Positions 30,564-38,891 are shown, numbered from the stretch's first letter. The stretch: 54,516 bases of DNA from an uncultured Alphaproteobacteria bacterium (GCA_902594815.1 CACJNL010000010.1:1-54516); one strand, 5' to 3'. Notes: a model not told the origin generated them from the sequence alone. Program-made: numbers and translations.

Positions 30564-31253
30564 ATGAACATTATAGAAATTTTCACTAAATCTTTAGTTT
30601 TAATCTTTTCATTAGATAGGGATCTGTGGGAAATTATACTTTTGTCATTATATGTAAGTATTACAGCTCTGATTTTCGCTTCAATATTCGGCCTACTTAT
30701 TGGGTACTATCTAGCTATAAAAAATTTTTTTTTAAAAAATTTTATTCTAATAATTTTGAATTCATTGATGGGAATCCCTCCAGTTGTTGTTGGTTTAATT
30801 GTCTATTTTATGTTCGCCTCTGGAGGTCCGCTAGGCGTTCTTCAATTGCTTTACTCTCCAACTGCAATGATTGTAGCTCAAATAATTATTATTTTTCCAA
30901 TTGTAACTTCGTTATCTCACGAGATTTTTGATCAAAATTGGCGAGAATACAAAGATCAACTACGTTCTATCAATATGACCTTTTTTGGAGTATTATTTAT
31001 TATCTCTAAGCATAGTTATTTTCTTGTAATAACAGCTCTTCTCTCAGCATTTGGAAGGGCTATATCAGAAGTTGGCGCAGTAATGATTGTGGGGGGAAAT
31101 ATTAATCATTTTACCAGAGTAATGACAACCGCAATTTCTTTAGAGACAAGAATGGGAAATTTAGAATACGCAATGGCCCTTGGTATAGTATTAATTCTTT
31201 TAACAGTTTTAATTTATTCACTGGTATATATTTTGAATAAAAGAAAAATATGA
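30564..31253 (+). CDS. Tungstate/molybdate-type ABC transporter permease (TupB-like)
   Basis: A 229-residue permease with about five or six helices and the ABC importer loop. LLSAFGRAISEVGAVMIVGGNI is the EAA-type coupling motif characteristic of TupB/WtpB-like permeases, and GIPPVVVGLIVYFMFASGGPLG also matches the tungstate-type branch. ModB is the closest alternative. It is followed by mobB with a four-base overlap (ATGA) and by moeA, so metal uptake and cofactor insertion seem to be one operon. No gene for a substrate-binding protein or ATPase is adjacent, which is unusual; they must lie elsewhere or be shared. Confidence 0.82.
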   Translation: MNIIEIFTKSLVLIFSLDRDLWEIILLSLYVSITALIFASIFGLLIGYYLAIKNFFLKNFILIILNSLMGIPPVVVGLIVYFMFASGGPLGVLQLLYSPTAMIVAQIIIIFPIVTSLSHEIFDQNWREYKDQLRSINMTFFGVLFIISKHSYFLVITALLSAFGRAISEVGAVMIVGGNINHFTRVMTTAISLETRMGNLEYAMALGIVLILLTVLIYSLVYILNKRKI

Positions 31254-31735
31254 CAAAAGTAGTTGGTATTGTAGGTTGGAAAGATGTTGGTAAAACTTTT
31301 TTTGTAACAGAGATAATAAATTTATTGGTTAAAAAAGGTTACAAGGTGGGTACAATCAAACATGCTCATCACGATTTTGATATTGATAAACCAGGAACTG
31401 ATAGTTTCAAGCATCGTCAATCAGGTGCAAGCGAAGTTATAATCAGTTCTTCTAAGCGTTGGGCAAAAATTATAGAAAATAATAATAAAACTGAAAAAAA
31501 ACTAAACGAATTGTTGAGAGAATTTATTGATGTAGATCTTGTAATAGTTGAAGGTTTTAAAAATGAAAATCACCCTAAAATTGAAATAATAGGTCAAAAC
31601 TCAAAAATCGTTAATAATGAAATCAAAAATGTAGTTGCTATTGTTGCTGATCGGAAAACAAAATCTAATATACCTTTATTTATGAGGAATGATGTTGAGA
31701 GTTTAACTGAATTTATTATAAATAAATTTTTATGA
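31250..31735 (+). CDS. mobB: Molybdopterin-guanine dinucleotide biosynthesis protein MobB
   Basis: A small GTP-binding P-loop protein that assists MobA; not essential in E. coli. The 161-residue product has the Walker A motif GWKDVGKT at 9-16, the family HAHHDFDIDKPGTDSFKHRQSGA segment and VIVEGFKNENHPKIE. It overlaps the permease gene upstream and moeA downstream by four bases each (ATGA), the mark of translational coupling. Confidence 0.93.
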   Translation: MTKVVGIVGWKDVGKTFFVTEIINLLVKKGYKVGTIKHAHHDFDIDKPGTDSFKHRQSGASEVIISSSKRWAKIIENNNKTEKKLNELLREFIDVDLVIVEGFKNENHPKIEIIGQNSKIVNNEIKNVVAIVADRKTKSNIPLFMRNDVESLTEFIINKFL

Positions 31736-32949
31736 ATAAAAAACCTCTTTACTTAAAACAAATTATAAGTTTTGTTAAAAAACAATCAATTTTAGTAAAA
31801 CAAATTGAATTGATAAATTTGTTAAATGCAGAAGATAAAATTTTAGCAGAAAATATCTACTCTAAAATTAATTTACCGCCTTTTAAAAATTCTGCAGTGG
31901 ATGGATATGCAATATTAAAGTATGATTTAAATAATAGTCAAAAAATAATTTCTAAAACAAGAATTGCGGCTGGAGATTCAAAAGAGGTAAAAATAAATAA
32001 AGGGGAAGTGGTTAGAATTTTTACAGGGGCAAAAATGCCATTGAATTCAAATACTGTTGTGATGCAAGAAAATATAAAATTAGAAAATAATAAACTTAAA
32101 CTTTTAAAAATACCTAACTATGGTGAAAACTGTAGGCACAAAGGAGAAGATATTTCTAAAGGTAAATTGGTATTAAAAAAAGGATCAAAGATAGATGTCA
32201 AAAACCTAAACTTAATTGCTGCTATTGGCTACAATAAAGTAAAAGTATATTCAAAAATAAAAGTTGGTTTTTTTACAAGTGGAAATGAGCTTGTTAAACC
32301 TACAACAAAACTTACAAAATCAAAAATTAATAATTCAAACTTTTTTTTACTAAACTCACTTTTAAATAAAAATTATATATCTAAAAGATTTTTAGGAAAT
32401 TTATCAGATAATTATAAAAAAGTTGAGAATAATTTATTAAAAAATATTTCTAAATTTAATATGATAATTACTACAGGTGGTGCATCTGTTGGAGATGAAG
32501 ATCATCTCGTGAAAGCCTTAGAGAATAACGGTAAAATTTTTTTTTGGCGAGCTGCGATAAAACCGGGAAGACCAATAGCAGTTGGAAAGATTCAAAATAC
32601 TTATATTGTTTGTTTACCAGGCAACCCAGTATCGGTTCAATTACTTTATGCTTTTATTGTTAAACCATTAATTTTAAAATTATTGGGAGCACCTTTAAAA
32701 AAAATAAGTGCTGAAAAATTAAAAACAAATTTTTCAATGATAAAAAAAACAAAAAGACTTGAGTGGCTAAGGGTGTCAAAAAAATTTATTAACAATGAAT
32801 ATGTCATTGTTAAGCATCCTAAACAAGGCTCAGGTATGATTTCATCCATTTCATATTCAGATGGTATAGTTGAAATACCAGAACACGTCAGCTCAATCAA
32901 GAAAGGTGATATTTTTGATTATTACGATTTTGATAAGTTATTTAACTAA
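31732..32949 (+). CDS. moeA: Molybdopterin molybdenumtransferase MoeA
   Basis: MoeA inserts molybdate into adenylylated molybdopterin. The 405-residue product has the NSAVDGYAI motif, FTGAKMPLNSNTVVMQE, the MogA-like domain TTGGASVGDEDHL and the PGNPVSVQLLYAF segment, then a C-terminal beta domain with EWLRV. Length is normal. The last eight bases overlap the 3' end of the convergent tusA-like gene. Together with mobB, mobA and fdhD, the late cofactor steps are here; the early genes (moaA-E, mogA) are not in this window. Confidence 0.95.
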   Translation: MNKKPLYLKQIISFVKKQSILVKQIELINLLNAEDKILAENIYSKINLPPFKNSAVDGYAILKYDLNNSQKIISKTRIAAGDSKEVKINKGEVVRIFTGAKMPLNSNTVVMQENIKLENNKLKLLKIPNYGENCRHKGEDISKGKLVLKKGSKIDVKNLNLIAAIGYNKVKVYSKIKVGFFTSGNELVKPTTKLTKSKINNSNFFLLNSLLNKNYISKRFLGNLSDNYKKVENNLLKNISKFNMIITTGGASVGDEDHLVKALENNGKIFFWRAAIKPGRPIAVGKIQNTYIVCLPGNPVSVQLLYAFIVKPLILKLLGAPLKKISAEKLKTNFSMIKKTKRLEWLRVSKKFINNEYVIVKHPKQGSGMISSISYSDGIVEIPEHVSSIKKGDIFDYYDFDKLFN

Positions 32950-33193
32950 TATTATAAAATTTATATCTTATTATTACTTTTTCACCTTCATTATAACTTT
33001 CAAGAAAATCAAAACCTGATTGTGCGCAATAATGTTCAAAGTCAGCTTTTGCTAGAGGGTCAGTTGCTACAACTTTAATTATGTCACCATTTTTTAAATC
33101 CTGAGCAAGTTTTCTTGCTTTCAATACTGGGATGGGACATTCTGTACCGCTCGTATCAAGGATTATTTCATCATTTTCAACTGAATCTTTCAT
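32942..33193 (-). CDS. TusA/SirA-family sulfur carrier protein
   Basis: A TusA-like small sulfurtransferase (83 residues from ATG 33193; a TTG at 33208 would add five). The active Cys is in LDTSGTECPIPVLKARKLAQ, the family CPxP motif, and the two-layer fold pattern (VVATDPLAKADFEHYCAQSG) follows. TusA carries sulfur for tRNA thiolation, and in other bacteria contributes to sulfur supply for molybdenum cofactor and to sulfur oxidation. Its place between moeA and the formate dehydrogenase, and near soeABC, supports the cofactor or sulfur role; inference. It diverges from fdsB across 40 bases. Confidence 0.85.
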   Translation of the reverse strand: MKDSVENDEIILDTSGTECPIPVLKARKLAQDLKNGDIIKVVATDPLAKADFEHYCAQSGFDFLESYNEGEKVIIRYKFYNIS

Positions 33194-33233
33194 TTTAATC
33201 TGATACAAAATATATATTAATAATTCAATTTAA

Positions 33234-34937
33234 ATGGATAAATTTATTTCTCAAACTGACAGCTCTTTAAAAAAAAAGAAGAGAAGATGGAAGCCAAAAG
33301 GTAGGCAAGTAGAAAATAGTTTTTATAAAGAAGTTTCAAACCTTTTGCGTGGAATAAATTTTAAAAGAGACGAACTAATAGAATATTTACACTTATTACA
33401 AGATAATTTTGGGGTGTTATATGATAAACATCTTGTAGCTTTATCTACAATTACTAATTTACCTCTCTCAGAAATTTATGAGGTAGCGACATTTTATGCA
33501 CATTTTAATATAGTAAAAAACTCAGACACTTTTGAACCAATAAAAGTTGTAAGAGTTTGTGAAAGTTTGACTTGTGAATTATTTGGTGCACAAAAATTAC
33601 TCTCAGATTTAAAATCTTCGGAAAATAAAAATATTAAAGTTGTGCCCGGTCCATGTATGGGAAGATGTGATGTTGCCCCAACTGTTTGTGTTGGTAAAAA
33701 TTATGTTGACAATGCTTCTGCATCTAAAGTTGAAAAAGCAATTCAAGATAATAGATTTGAAGTGGTAGTTCCAAATTATATTTCATTAGATGAATATAAA
33801 AAAAATGGAGGATATAATATCGTAAATCAAATTCGTAATGGTGAAATATCTGATAATCATATTATAGAAACTTTAAAAGATAGTGGGTTAAAGGGCAAAG
33901 GTGGAGCGGGTTTTCCAACAGGAATGAAATGGGAAATTGTTTCAAAATATAATGGTAAAAAATATGTAGCAGTTAATGGAGATGAAGGTGAGCCAGGTAC
34001 ATTTAAAGATAGAACTTATCTTGAAAGAGACCCTCATAGATTTTTAGAGGGCGCTCTCATCGCATCATTATTTCTTAAAGCATCAAATGTATATATTTAT
34101 ATGAGAGACGAATATCCTTCTGTGATTAAAATTCTAATTGATGAAATTCTTAATTTAGAAAATAAAAAAATTGTATCAAAAGGACACTTTATTTTAAGAC
34201 GAGGCGCTGGAGCTTATATTTGCGGAGAAGAGTCTGCAATGATTGAAAGTATTGAAGGCAAGAGGGGTCTACCACGACATAGACCCCCATACGTTGCAGA
34301 AGTTGGTTTATTTGGCAAACCAACACTCACTAATAACTTAGAAACACTTTTTTGGGTTCGTGATATTTTAGAAAAAGGATCCAAATGGTTTGCTGATAAA
34401 GGACTAAATGGGAACAAGGGATTCCATAGTTTTTCTGTTTCAGGGCGAGTTAAAAATCCAGGTGTAAAAGTTGCCCCTGCTGGAATTACAATTCAACAAT
34501 TGATTGATGAATATTGTGAAGGAATGCAGGATGGTCATATATTTAAAGGATACCTACCAGGGGGAGCTTCTGGCGGAATATTGCCGGCTGAGATGAATAA
34601 TATTCCCCTTGATTATGGCTCTAAAGAGTTGGCTGACCTTGGATGTTTTTTAGGTTCTGCCGCCATTGTCGTTTTGTCTGATAAGGATAGCATGAAAGAT
34701 GTTGCTCTAAATTTATTAAAATTTTTTGAGGAGGAGAGTTGCGGTCAGTGCACTCCATGTAGAGTTGGAACAGAAAAAACTGTTAAACTTATGAAAGAAA
34801 ATATTTGGAATAAGCAAAAATTAAGTGATTTATCTGAAGTCATGGCACAAGCTTCGATTTGTGGTTTAGGTCAGGCTGCAACTAATCCACTAAATTCTGT
34901 ATTAAAATATTTTGCAAACGAGATTTCATATGACTGA
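33234..34937 (+). CDS. fdsB: NAD-dependent formate dehydrogenase, fused NuoE-NuoF-like diaphorase subunit
   Basis: A 567-residue fusion of a NuoE-like and a NuoF-like domain. NuoE part (about 30-170): 2Fe-2S ligands C109, C114, C141 and C145 in CESLTCELFG and GPCMGRCDVAP. NuoF part (about 185-560): NAD/FMN loops KGKGGAGFPTGMKWE and GAGAYICGEESAMIESIEG, then the 4Fe-4S motif ESCGQCTPCRVGTEK with a later Cys in SICGLGQ. In Fds-type enzymes these parts are usually FdsG and FdsB; here they are one chain. It delivers formate electrons to NAD. Stop overlaps the fdsA start by eight bases. Confidence 0.88.
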   Translation: MDKFISQTDSSLKKKKRRWKPKGRQVENSFYKEVSNLLRGINFKRDELIEYLHLLQDNFGVLYDKHLVALSTITNLPLSEIYEVATFYAHFNIVKNSDTFEPIKVVRVCESLTCELFGAQKLLSDLKSSENKNIKVVPGPCMGRCDVAPTVCVGKNYVDNASASKVEKAIQDNRFEVVVPNYISLDEYKKNGGYNIVNQIRNGEISDNHIIETLKDSGLKGKGGAGFPTGMKWEIVSKYNGKKYVAVNGDEGEPGTFKDRTYLERDPHRFLEGALIASLFLKASNVYIYMRDEYPSVIKILIDEILNLENKKIVSKGHFILRRGAGAYICGEESAMIESIEGKRGLPRHRPPYVAEVGLFGKPTLTNNLETLFWVRDILEKGSKWFADKGLNGNKGFHSFSVSGRVKNPGVKVAPAGITIQQLIDEYCEGMQDGHIFKGYLPGGASGGILPAEMNNIPLDYGSKELADLGCFLGSAAIVVLSDKDSMKDVALNLLKFFEEESCGQCTPCRVGTEKTVKLMKENIWNKQKLSDLSEVMAQASICGLGQAATNPLNSVLKYFANEISYD

Positions 34938-37686
34938 TAAAAAAGTTAGTTTTTATCTTAATGATAAGCAAGTTCAAGCAGATCAAGATGAAACAATTTG
35001 GCAAGCTGCGAATAGATTAGGCACTGAAATACCTCATCTGTGTTATTCCAATAAACCTGGCTATAGAGCTGATGGAAATTGTAGAGCCTGTATGGTTGAG
35101 ATTGATGGGGAGAGGGTTTTGGCTGCGTCATGTATAAGAAAACCAACTCCTGATATGAAGGTTAGAACAAATTCTGACAAGGCTAAAAAATCAAGAGAGT
35201 TAGTTTTCGAATTACTTTTAGCAGATCAACCAGAGAGAGAAATAGCTCATGATAGTAATTCTGATTTTTGGAATTGGGCTGATAAAGTTGAAATTAAAGA
35301 GAGCCGCTTTCCAAAAAAAACTCCGTGCCAAGCTGATAGTTCACACCCAAGTATGGCTGTTAATTTAGATGCATGTATTCAATGTAATCTTTGTGTTAGA
35401 GCTTGTAGAGAGGTTCAAGTTAATGATGTTATTGGAATGGCATATAGAGGAGAAAGCTCAAAAATAGTTTTTGATTTTGACGATCCTATGGGTGACAGCA
35501 CCTGTGTTGCTTGTGGTGAGTGTGTCCAAGCTTGTCCGACGGGCGCTTTGATGCCTTCTAGTATAGTAGATAATAAAGGAGTTGGTCATAGCAATGTTGA
35601 AAAAAAAGTTAACAGTGTTTGTCCTTATTGTGGAGTAGGCTGTCAGATAGAATATAATGTTAAAGACAATGATATTAAATACGTCAACGGAATTGATGGA
35701 CCTGCAAATAAAAACAGACTTTGTGTAAAGGGTAGATTTGGTTTTGATTATGTTAGTAATCCAGAAAGACTTACCAAACCATTAATTAGAATTAAAGGAA
35801 AAGAAAAAGACTTACATCCTAGTATTAATTTTTCTAATATGCACGAATACTTCAGAGAAGCTACATGGGAAGAAGCTCTAGATTATGCTGCAAATGGCTT
35901 TGTAGAAATTAAAAAGAAGAGAAATGGTAAAAGCAATTTAGCTGGTTTTGGATCTGCGAAATGCTCTAATGAAGAAGCATATCTCTTTCAAAAACTGATA
36001 AGGACTGGTTTTAATACAAATAATGTAGATCACTGCACACGTCTTTGTCATGCCTCTTCAGTAGCAGCATTATTAGAAACAATAGGTTCAGGAGCAGTTA
36101 CTGCACCTTTTTATGAGGTTCAGCATTCTGATGTTATCATTGTTATTGGAGCAAATCCTACTGAAAATCATCCAGTTGCTGCAACTTTCTTTAAAAATGC
36201 TGCTAAAAATGGATCTAAATTAATTGTAATGGACCCAAGAGGTCATGCTCTAAAAAAACATGCTACTCATATGTTGCAATTTAAACCGGGATCAGACGTT
36301 GCCCTACTTAATTCTATTATGAATGTTATTATAGAAGAAAATTTATTTAATGAGGAATACATAAAAAAGCAAACATCAGGTTTTGACGAATTACAAAAAC
36401 ATTTGAAAAATTATCCTCCAGAATTAATGCAAGATCAAACAGGAATTGATGCTGATATGATACGTGAGGTCGCAAGATTATTTGCTCAAACTAATAAAGG
36501 TATTATTTTTTGGGGTATGGGAGTTTCTCAACATGTTCACGGAACTGATAATGCGAGATGTCTTATTTCTCTTGCACTGATGACTGGTAATGTAGGCAGA
36601 AGAGGATCAGGACTGCATCCACTAAGAGGACAAAATAATGTCCAAGGTGCATCAGATGCTGGGTTAATTCCAATGATGTACCCAGATTATCAATTAGTTG
36701 AAAAAGATGAAAAAAAAGAATTTTTTGAGAATTTTTGGAACACATCTCTAGATGATAAAAAAGGTTTAACCGTAGTTGAAATTATGGATGCAATTCATGA
36801 AAAAACAATAAAGGGCATGTACATACTTGGTGAAAATCCAGCAATGTCGGATCCTGACTTAAATCATGCAAGAGAAGCATTACAAATGTTAGATCACTTA
36901 GTTGTGCAAGATATATTTTTAACAGAAACCACTACGTACGCTGATGTTATCTTTCCTGCATCAGCATGGCCTGAAAAAAATGGTACTGTAACTAATACTA
37001 ACAGACAAGTGCAAATGGGACGAAAGGCTCTCGATGCTCCTGGTAACGCTAAAGAGGATTGGTGGATTACAAATGAACTTGGTAAAAGACTGGGTTTAAA
37101 TTGGGACTACAAAAATCCTAAAGAAATATATGATGAGATGTGTAAAACCATGCCTTCTCTAAATAATATATCGTGGGATAGGCTTGAGGATGAAAACTCT
37201 GTAACGTATCCAAGTAAGTCACCAACTACTCCTGGAGACGAAATTGTTTTTGGTGATAAATTTCCAAATGAAAGTGGCAGAGGTAAATTTGTTCCTGCAA
37301 GTGTCACATCTCCTAATGAATTACCTGATGATGAGTTTGCATTAATATTAACGACAGGAAGGCAGCTTGAACATTGGCATACTGGGGCAATGACTAGAAA
37401 AGCATCAAACCTAGATGCAATAGAACCAGAGGCAACAGTTTCAATATCACCAAATGAAATTTTAAAAAATAATATGAGACCAGGTGATGAAATAAGAGTA
37501 TCCACAAGAAGAGGTTCGGTTAAAATTAGAGTAAGAGAAGATAGGGCTATTCCTGAAGGTGTTATATTTATTCCATTTTGTTATAATGAAGCAGCAGCAA
37601 ATTTACTCACAAATCCAGCACTTGATCCATATGGAAAAATTCCAGAATTTAAGTATTGCGCAGCAAAAATAGAAAAGATAAATTAA
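34930..37686 (+). CDS. fdsA: NAD-dependent formate dehydrogenase catalytic subunit
   Basis: A 918-residue molybdenum (or tungsten) formate dehydrogenase large subunit. N-terminal NuoG-like 2Fe-2S region (CYSNKPGYRADGNCRAC), ferredoxin cysteines CIQCNLCVRAC and CVACGECVQACP, then the catalytic domain with a 4Fe-4S (CPYCGVGC). The metal ligand is probably C373 in the DHCTRLCHASS loop, with H374 next to it, as in FdhF-type enzymes; Cys in place of selenocysteine. ATG 34930 follows the family (the open frame reaches 34912). It oxidises formate to CO2 with FdsB; small FdsC/FdsD subunits are not adjacent, and fdhD is 4 kb away. Soluble: no signal or membrane helix. Confidence 0.92.
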   Translation: MTDKKVSFYLNDKQVQADQDETIWQAANRLGTEIPHLCYSNKPGYRADGNCRACMVEIDGERVLAASCIRKPTPDMKVRTNSDKAKKSRELVFELLLADQPEREIAHDSNSDFWNWADKVEIKESRFPKKTPCQADSSHPSMAVNLDACIQCNLCVRACREVQVNDVIGMAYRGESSKIVFDFDDPMGDSTCVACGECVQACPTGALMPSSIVDNKGVGHSNVEKKVNSVCPYCGVGCQIEYNVKDNDIKYVNGIDGPANKNRLCVKGRFGFDYVSNPERLTKPLIRIKGKEKDLHPSINFSNMHEYFREATWEEALDYAANGFVEIKKKRNGKSNLAGFGSAKCSNEEAYLFQKLIRTGFNTNNVDHCTRLCHASSVAALLETIGSGAVTAPFYEVQHSDVIIVIGANPTENHPVAATFFKNAAKNGSKLIVMDPRGHALKKHATHMLQFKPGSDVALLNSIMNVIIEENLFNEEYIKKQTSGFDELQKHLKNYPPELMQDQTGIDADMIREVARLFAQTNKGIIFWGMGVSQHVHGTDNARCLISLALMTGNVGRRGSGLHPLRGQNNVQGASDAGLIPMMYPDYQLVEKDEKKEFFENFWNTSLDDKKGLTVVEIMDAIHEKTIKGMYILGENPAMSDPDLNHAREALQMLDHLVVQDIFLTETTTYADVIFPASAWPEKNGTVTNTNRQVQMGRKALDAPGNAKEDWWITNELGKRLGLNWDYKNPKEIYDEMCKTMPSLNNISWDRLEDENSVTYPSKSPTTPGDEIVFGDKFPNESGRGKFVPASVTSPNELPDDEFALILTTGRQLEHWHTGAMTRKASNLDAIEPEATVSISPNEILKNNMRPGDEIRVSTRRGSVKIRVREDRAIPEGVIFIPFCYNEAAANLLTNPALDPYGKIPEFKYCAAKIEKIN

Positions 37687-37690
37687 AAAT

Positions 37691-37810
37691 ATGAGAAAAT
37701 TAATACTAATATTGTTTTTAATAACTGTGCCTTTAACAGCTTGTTCAACTTTGAATGAAATTAATGAAAAAGCAAAAGGTGACGGTGTTCCATATATTCC
37801 TGGAATTTAA
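37691..37810 (+). CDS. Very small predicted lipoprotein
   Basis: A 39-residue reading frame begins four bases after the fdsA stop: MRKLILILFLITVPLTACST, then a short polar tail ending VPYIPGI. The N-terminus is a lipoprotein signal with lipobox LTAC (Cys18), so the mature part would be only about 22 residues. It resembles entericidin-like peptides in size and design but has no recognised motif. The start is preceded by the AT-rich end of fdsA with no clear ribosome-binding site. Judged real from the coding signal-peptide pattern and the operon position; function unknown. Confidence 0.6.
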   Translation: MRKLILILFLITVPLTACSTLNEINEKAKGDGVPYIPGI

Positions 37811-37822
37811 AACATAAATCAC

Positions 37823-37851
37823 TTGTCGAAATTTTAAATTAATTGTAAATG
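37823..37851 (+). promoter_or_regulatory. Possible promoter of tRNA-Thr
   Basis: TTGTCG (37823-37828) and TAAATG (37846-37851) are separated by 17 bases and end 10 bases before the mature tRNA-Thr. The -10 match is only partial, so this is a weak call. Confidence 0.25.
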
Positions 37852-37861
37852 GCTTTCTAGT

Positions 37862-37937
<76 letters not shown>

Positions 37938-37954
37938 TTTATCAAAAATTGAAA

Positions 37955-38719
37955 TTAAGATTTAAAAAATTCGTAAAGAGCAATTGAAGCTGCATTTGAA
38001 ACATTTAAACTGTCAATCATATAGTCTGCATTTTTTTGCATTTTTAATTGAATTATTTCATCACATTCTTTTTTTACTAGATCTCTCATACCTTTTCCCT
38101 CTGAACCAAAAACCAAAATAGATTTTTTTGAAAAATTAAATTTTACTGATTTACTATTATTGGAAGAGTCAAACCCATAGACCCAATAACCATACTTTTT
38201 TAATTCCGAGATACTTCTCTTTAAGTTGGTAACTTTAAAATAATTTACAACCTCTGCTGCTCCTGATGCAGCTTTGTATAATGAGGAAGTGAGATCTGGA
38301 GCATTATCTTTTGCAACTATTATTCCTGCGCAATTAAATAAGACGCATGAACGCATTATCGATCCTATATTTTGAGGATCTGTAATTTGATCTAATGCTA
38401 ATAAAATTGATTTATCCTTTTTATCTTCATTTTTTAAGAATTGTTGAAGACTCGGCCTTTCAAAATCATTGGTTCTTAAAACTATTCCTTGATTAGATTT
38501 TATTTCCCCGTGCAGTTTTTTAAATTCTTTGTGATCTAGAATTGATATTTTTTGCACTTTTGATCTTAAATTTTCTCCGATTTGCTTATTATTTTCAGTA
38601 ATGTAGAGCTCCTCATGCGCTCTTTTACTATTTAAAAGCGCAGCTCTTACAGCATGGATGCCATAAATTATCTGGATTTTCCCTGTATTGTGAGGTTTTT
38701 GATACCTTTTTTTTGACAT
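37955..38719 (-). CDS. rlmB: 23S rRNA (guanosine-2'-O)-methyltransferase RlmB (SpoU family)
   Basis: A SpoU-class (SPOUT) methyltransferase of 254 residues with an N-terminal RNA-binding domain starting near IQIIYGIHAVRAALL and a C-terminal trefoil-knot domain. Family motifs: DQITDPQNIGSIMRSC, LVFGSEGKGMRDL and DSLNVSNAASIALYEF. RlmB methylates G2251 of 23S rRNA; RlmB is chosen over TrmH/TrmL by the N-terminal domain, but the target is inferred. It lies on the opposite strand to the tRNAs on both sides and diverges from the tRNA-Tyr/tuf transcription unit across 172 bases. Confidence 0.9.
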   Translation of the reverse strand: MSKKRYQKPHNTGKIQIIYGIHAVRAALLNSKRAHEELYITENNKQIGENLRSKVQKISILDHKEFKKLHGEIKSNQGIVLRTNDFERPSLQQFLKNEDKKDKSILLALDQITDPQNIGSIMRSCVLFNCAGIIVAKDNAPDLTSSLYKAASGAAEVVNYFKVTNLKRSISELKKYGYWVYGFDSSNNSKSVKFNFSKKSILVFGSEGKGMRDLVKKECDEIIQLKMQKNADYMIDSLNVSNAASIALYEFFKS

Positions 38720-38844
38720 TTTGCTTTATCACAGATTTGTTATTTAAATACAATCTAGATATATACAAAATCTAATTTTTTGTCTAAAAGGGGCGCGCTT
38801 TTAAGAACTTATGTATCTTGAGGTGGAAAGTTAGTTGTTTTAGA

Positions 38845-38874
38845 TTGACAATCATACTAATTAATTAGTATGTG
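38845..38874 (+). promoter_or_regulatory. Candidate promoter of tRNA-Tyr/tuf unit with overlapping 20-bp palindrome
   Basis: TTGACA (38845-38850) is a perfect -35 consensus. TATGTG (38869-38874) at 18-base spacing is the only plausible -10. Between and over them lies a perfect palindrome, CATACTAATTAATTAGTATG (38853-38872). The first tRNA begins at 38892, 17 bases after the -10. A palindrome inside a promoter is where an operator would be, but no regulator can be named. Confidence 0.5.
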
Positions 38875-38891
38875 CCATTTTCTTCAAATCT

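Noticed and set aside
30626-30931. A 101-codon plus-strand frame within the permease gene.
   Set aside because: It is out of frame with a clear TupB-like permease and is rich in Cys, Tyr and Asn in a pattern typical of shifted hydrophobic coding.
38783-38806. Hairpin-like TCTAAAAG-GGGCGCG-CTTTTAAGA between rlmB and tRNA-Tyr as a terminator.
   Set aside because: No T-run follows in either direction that fits a transcript ending here, and neither flanking gene ends here; left as unexplained short dyad.
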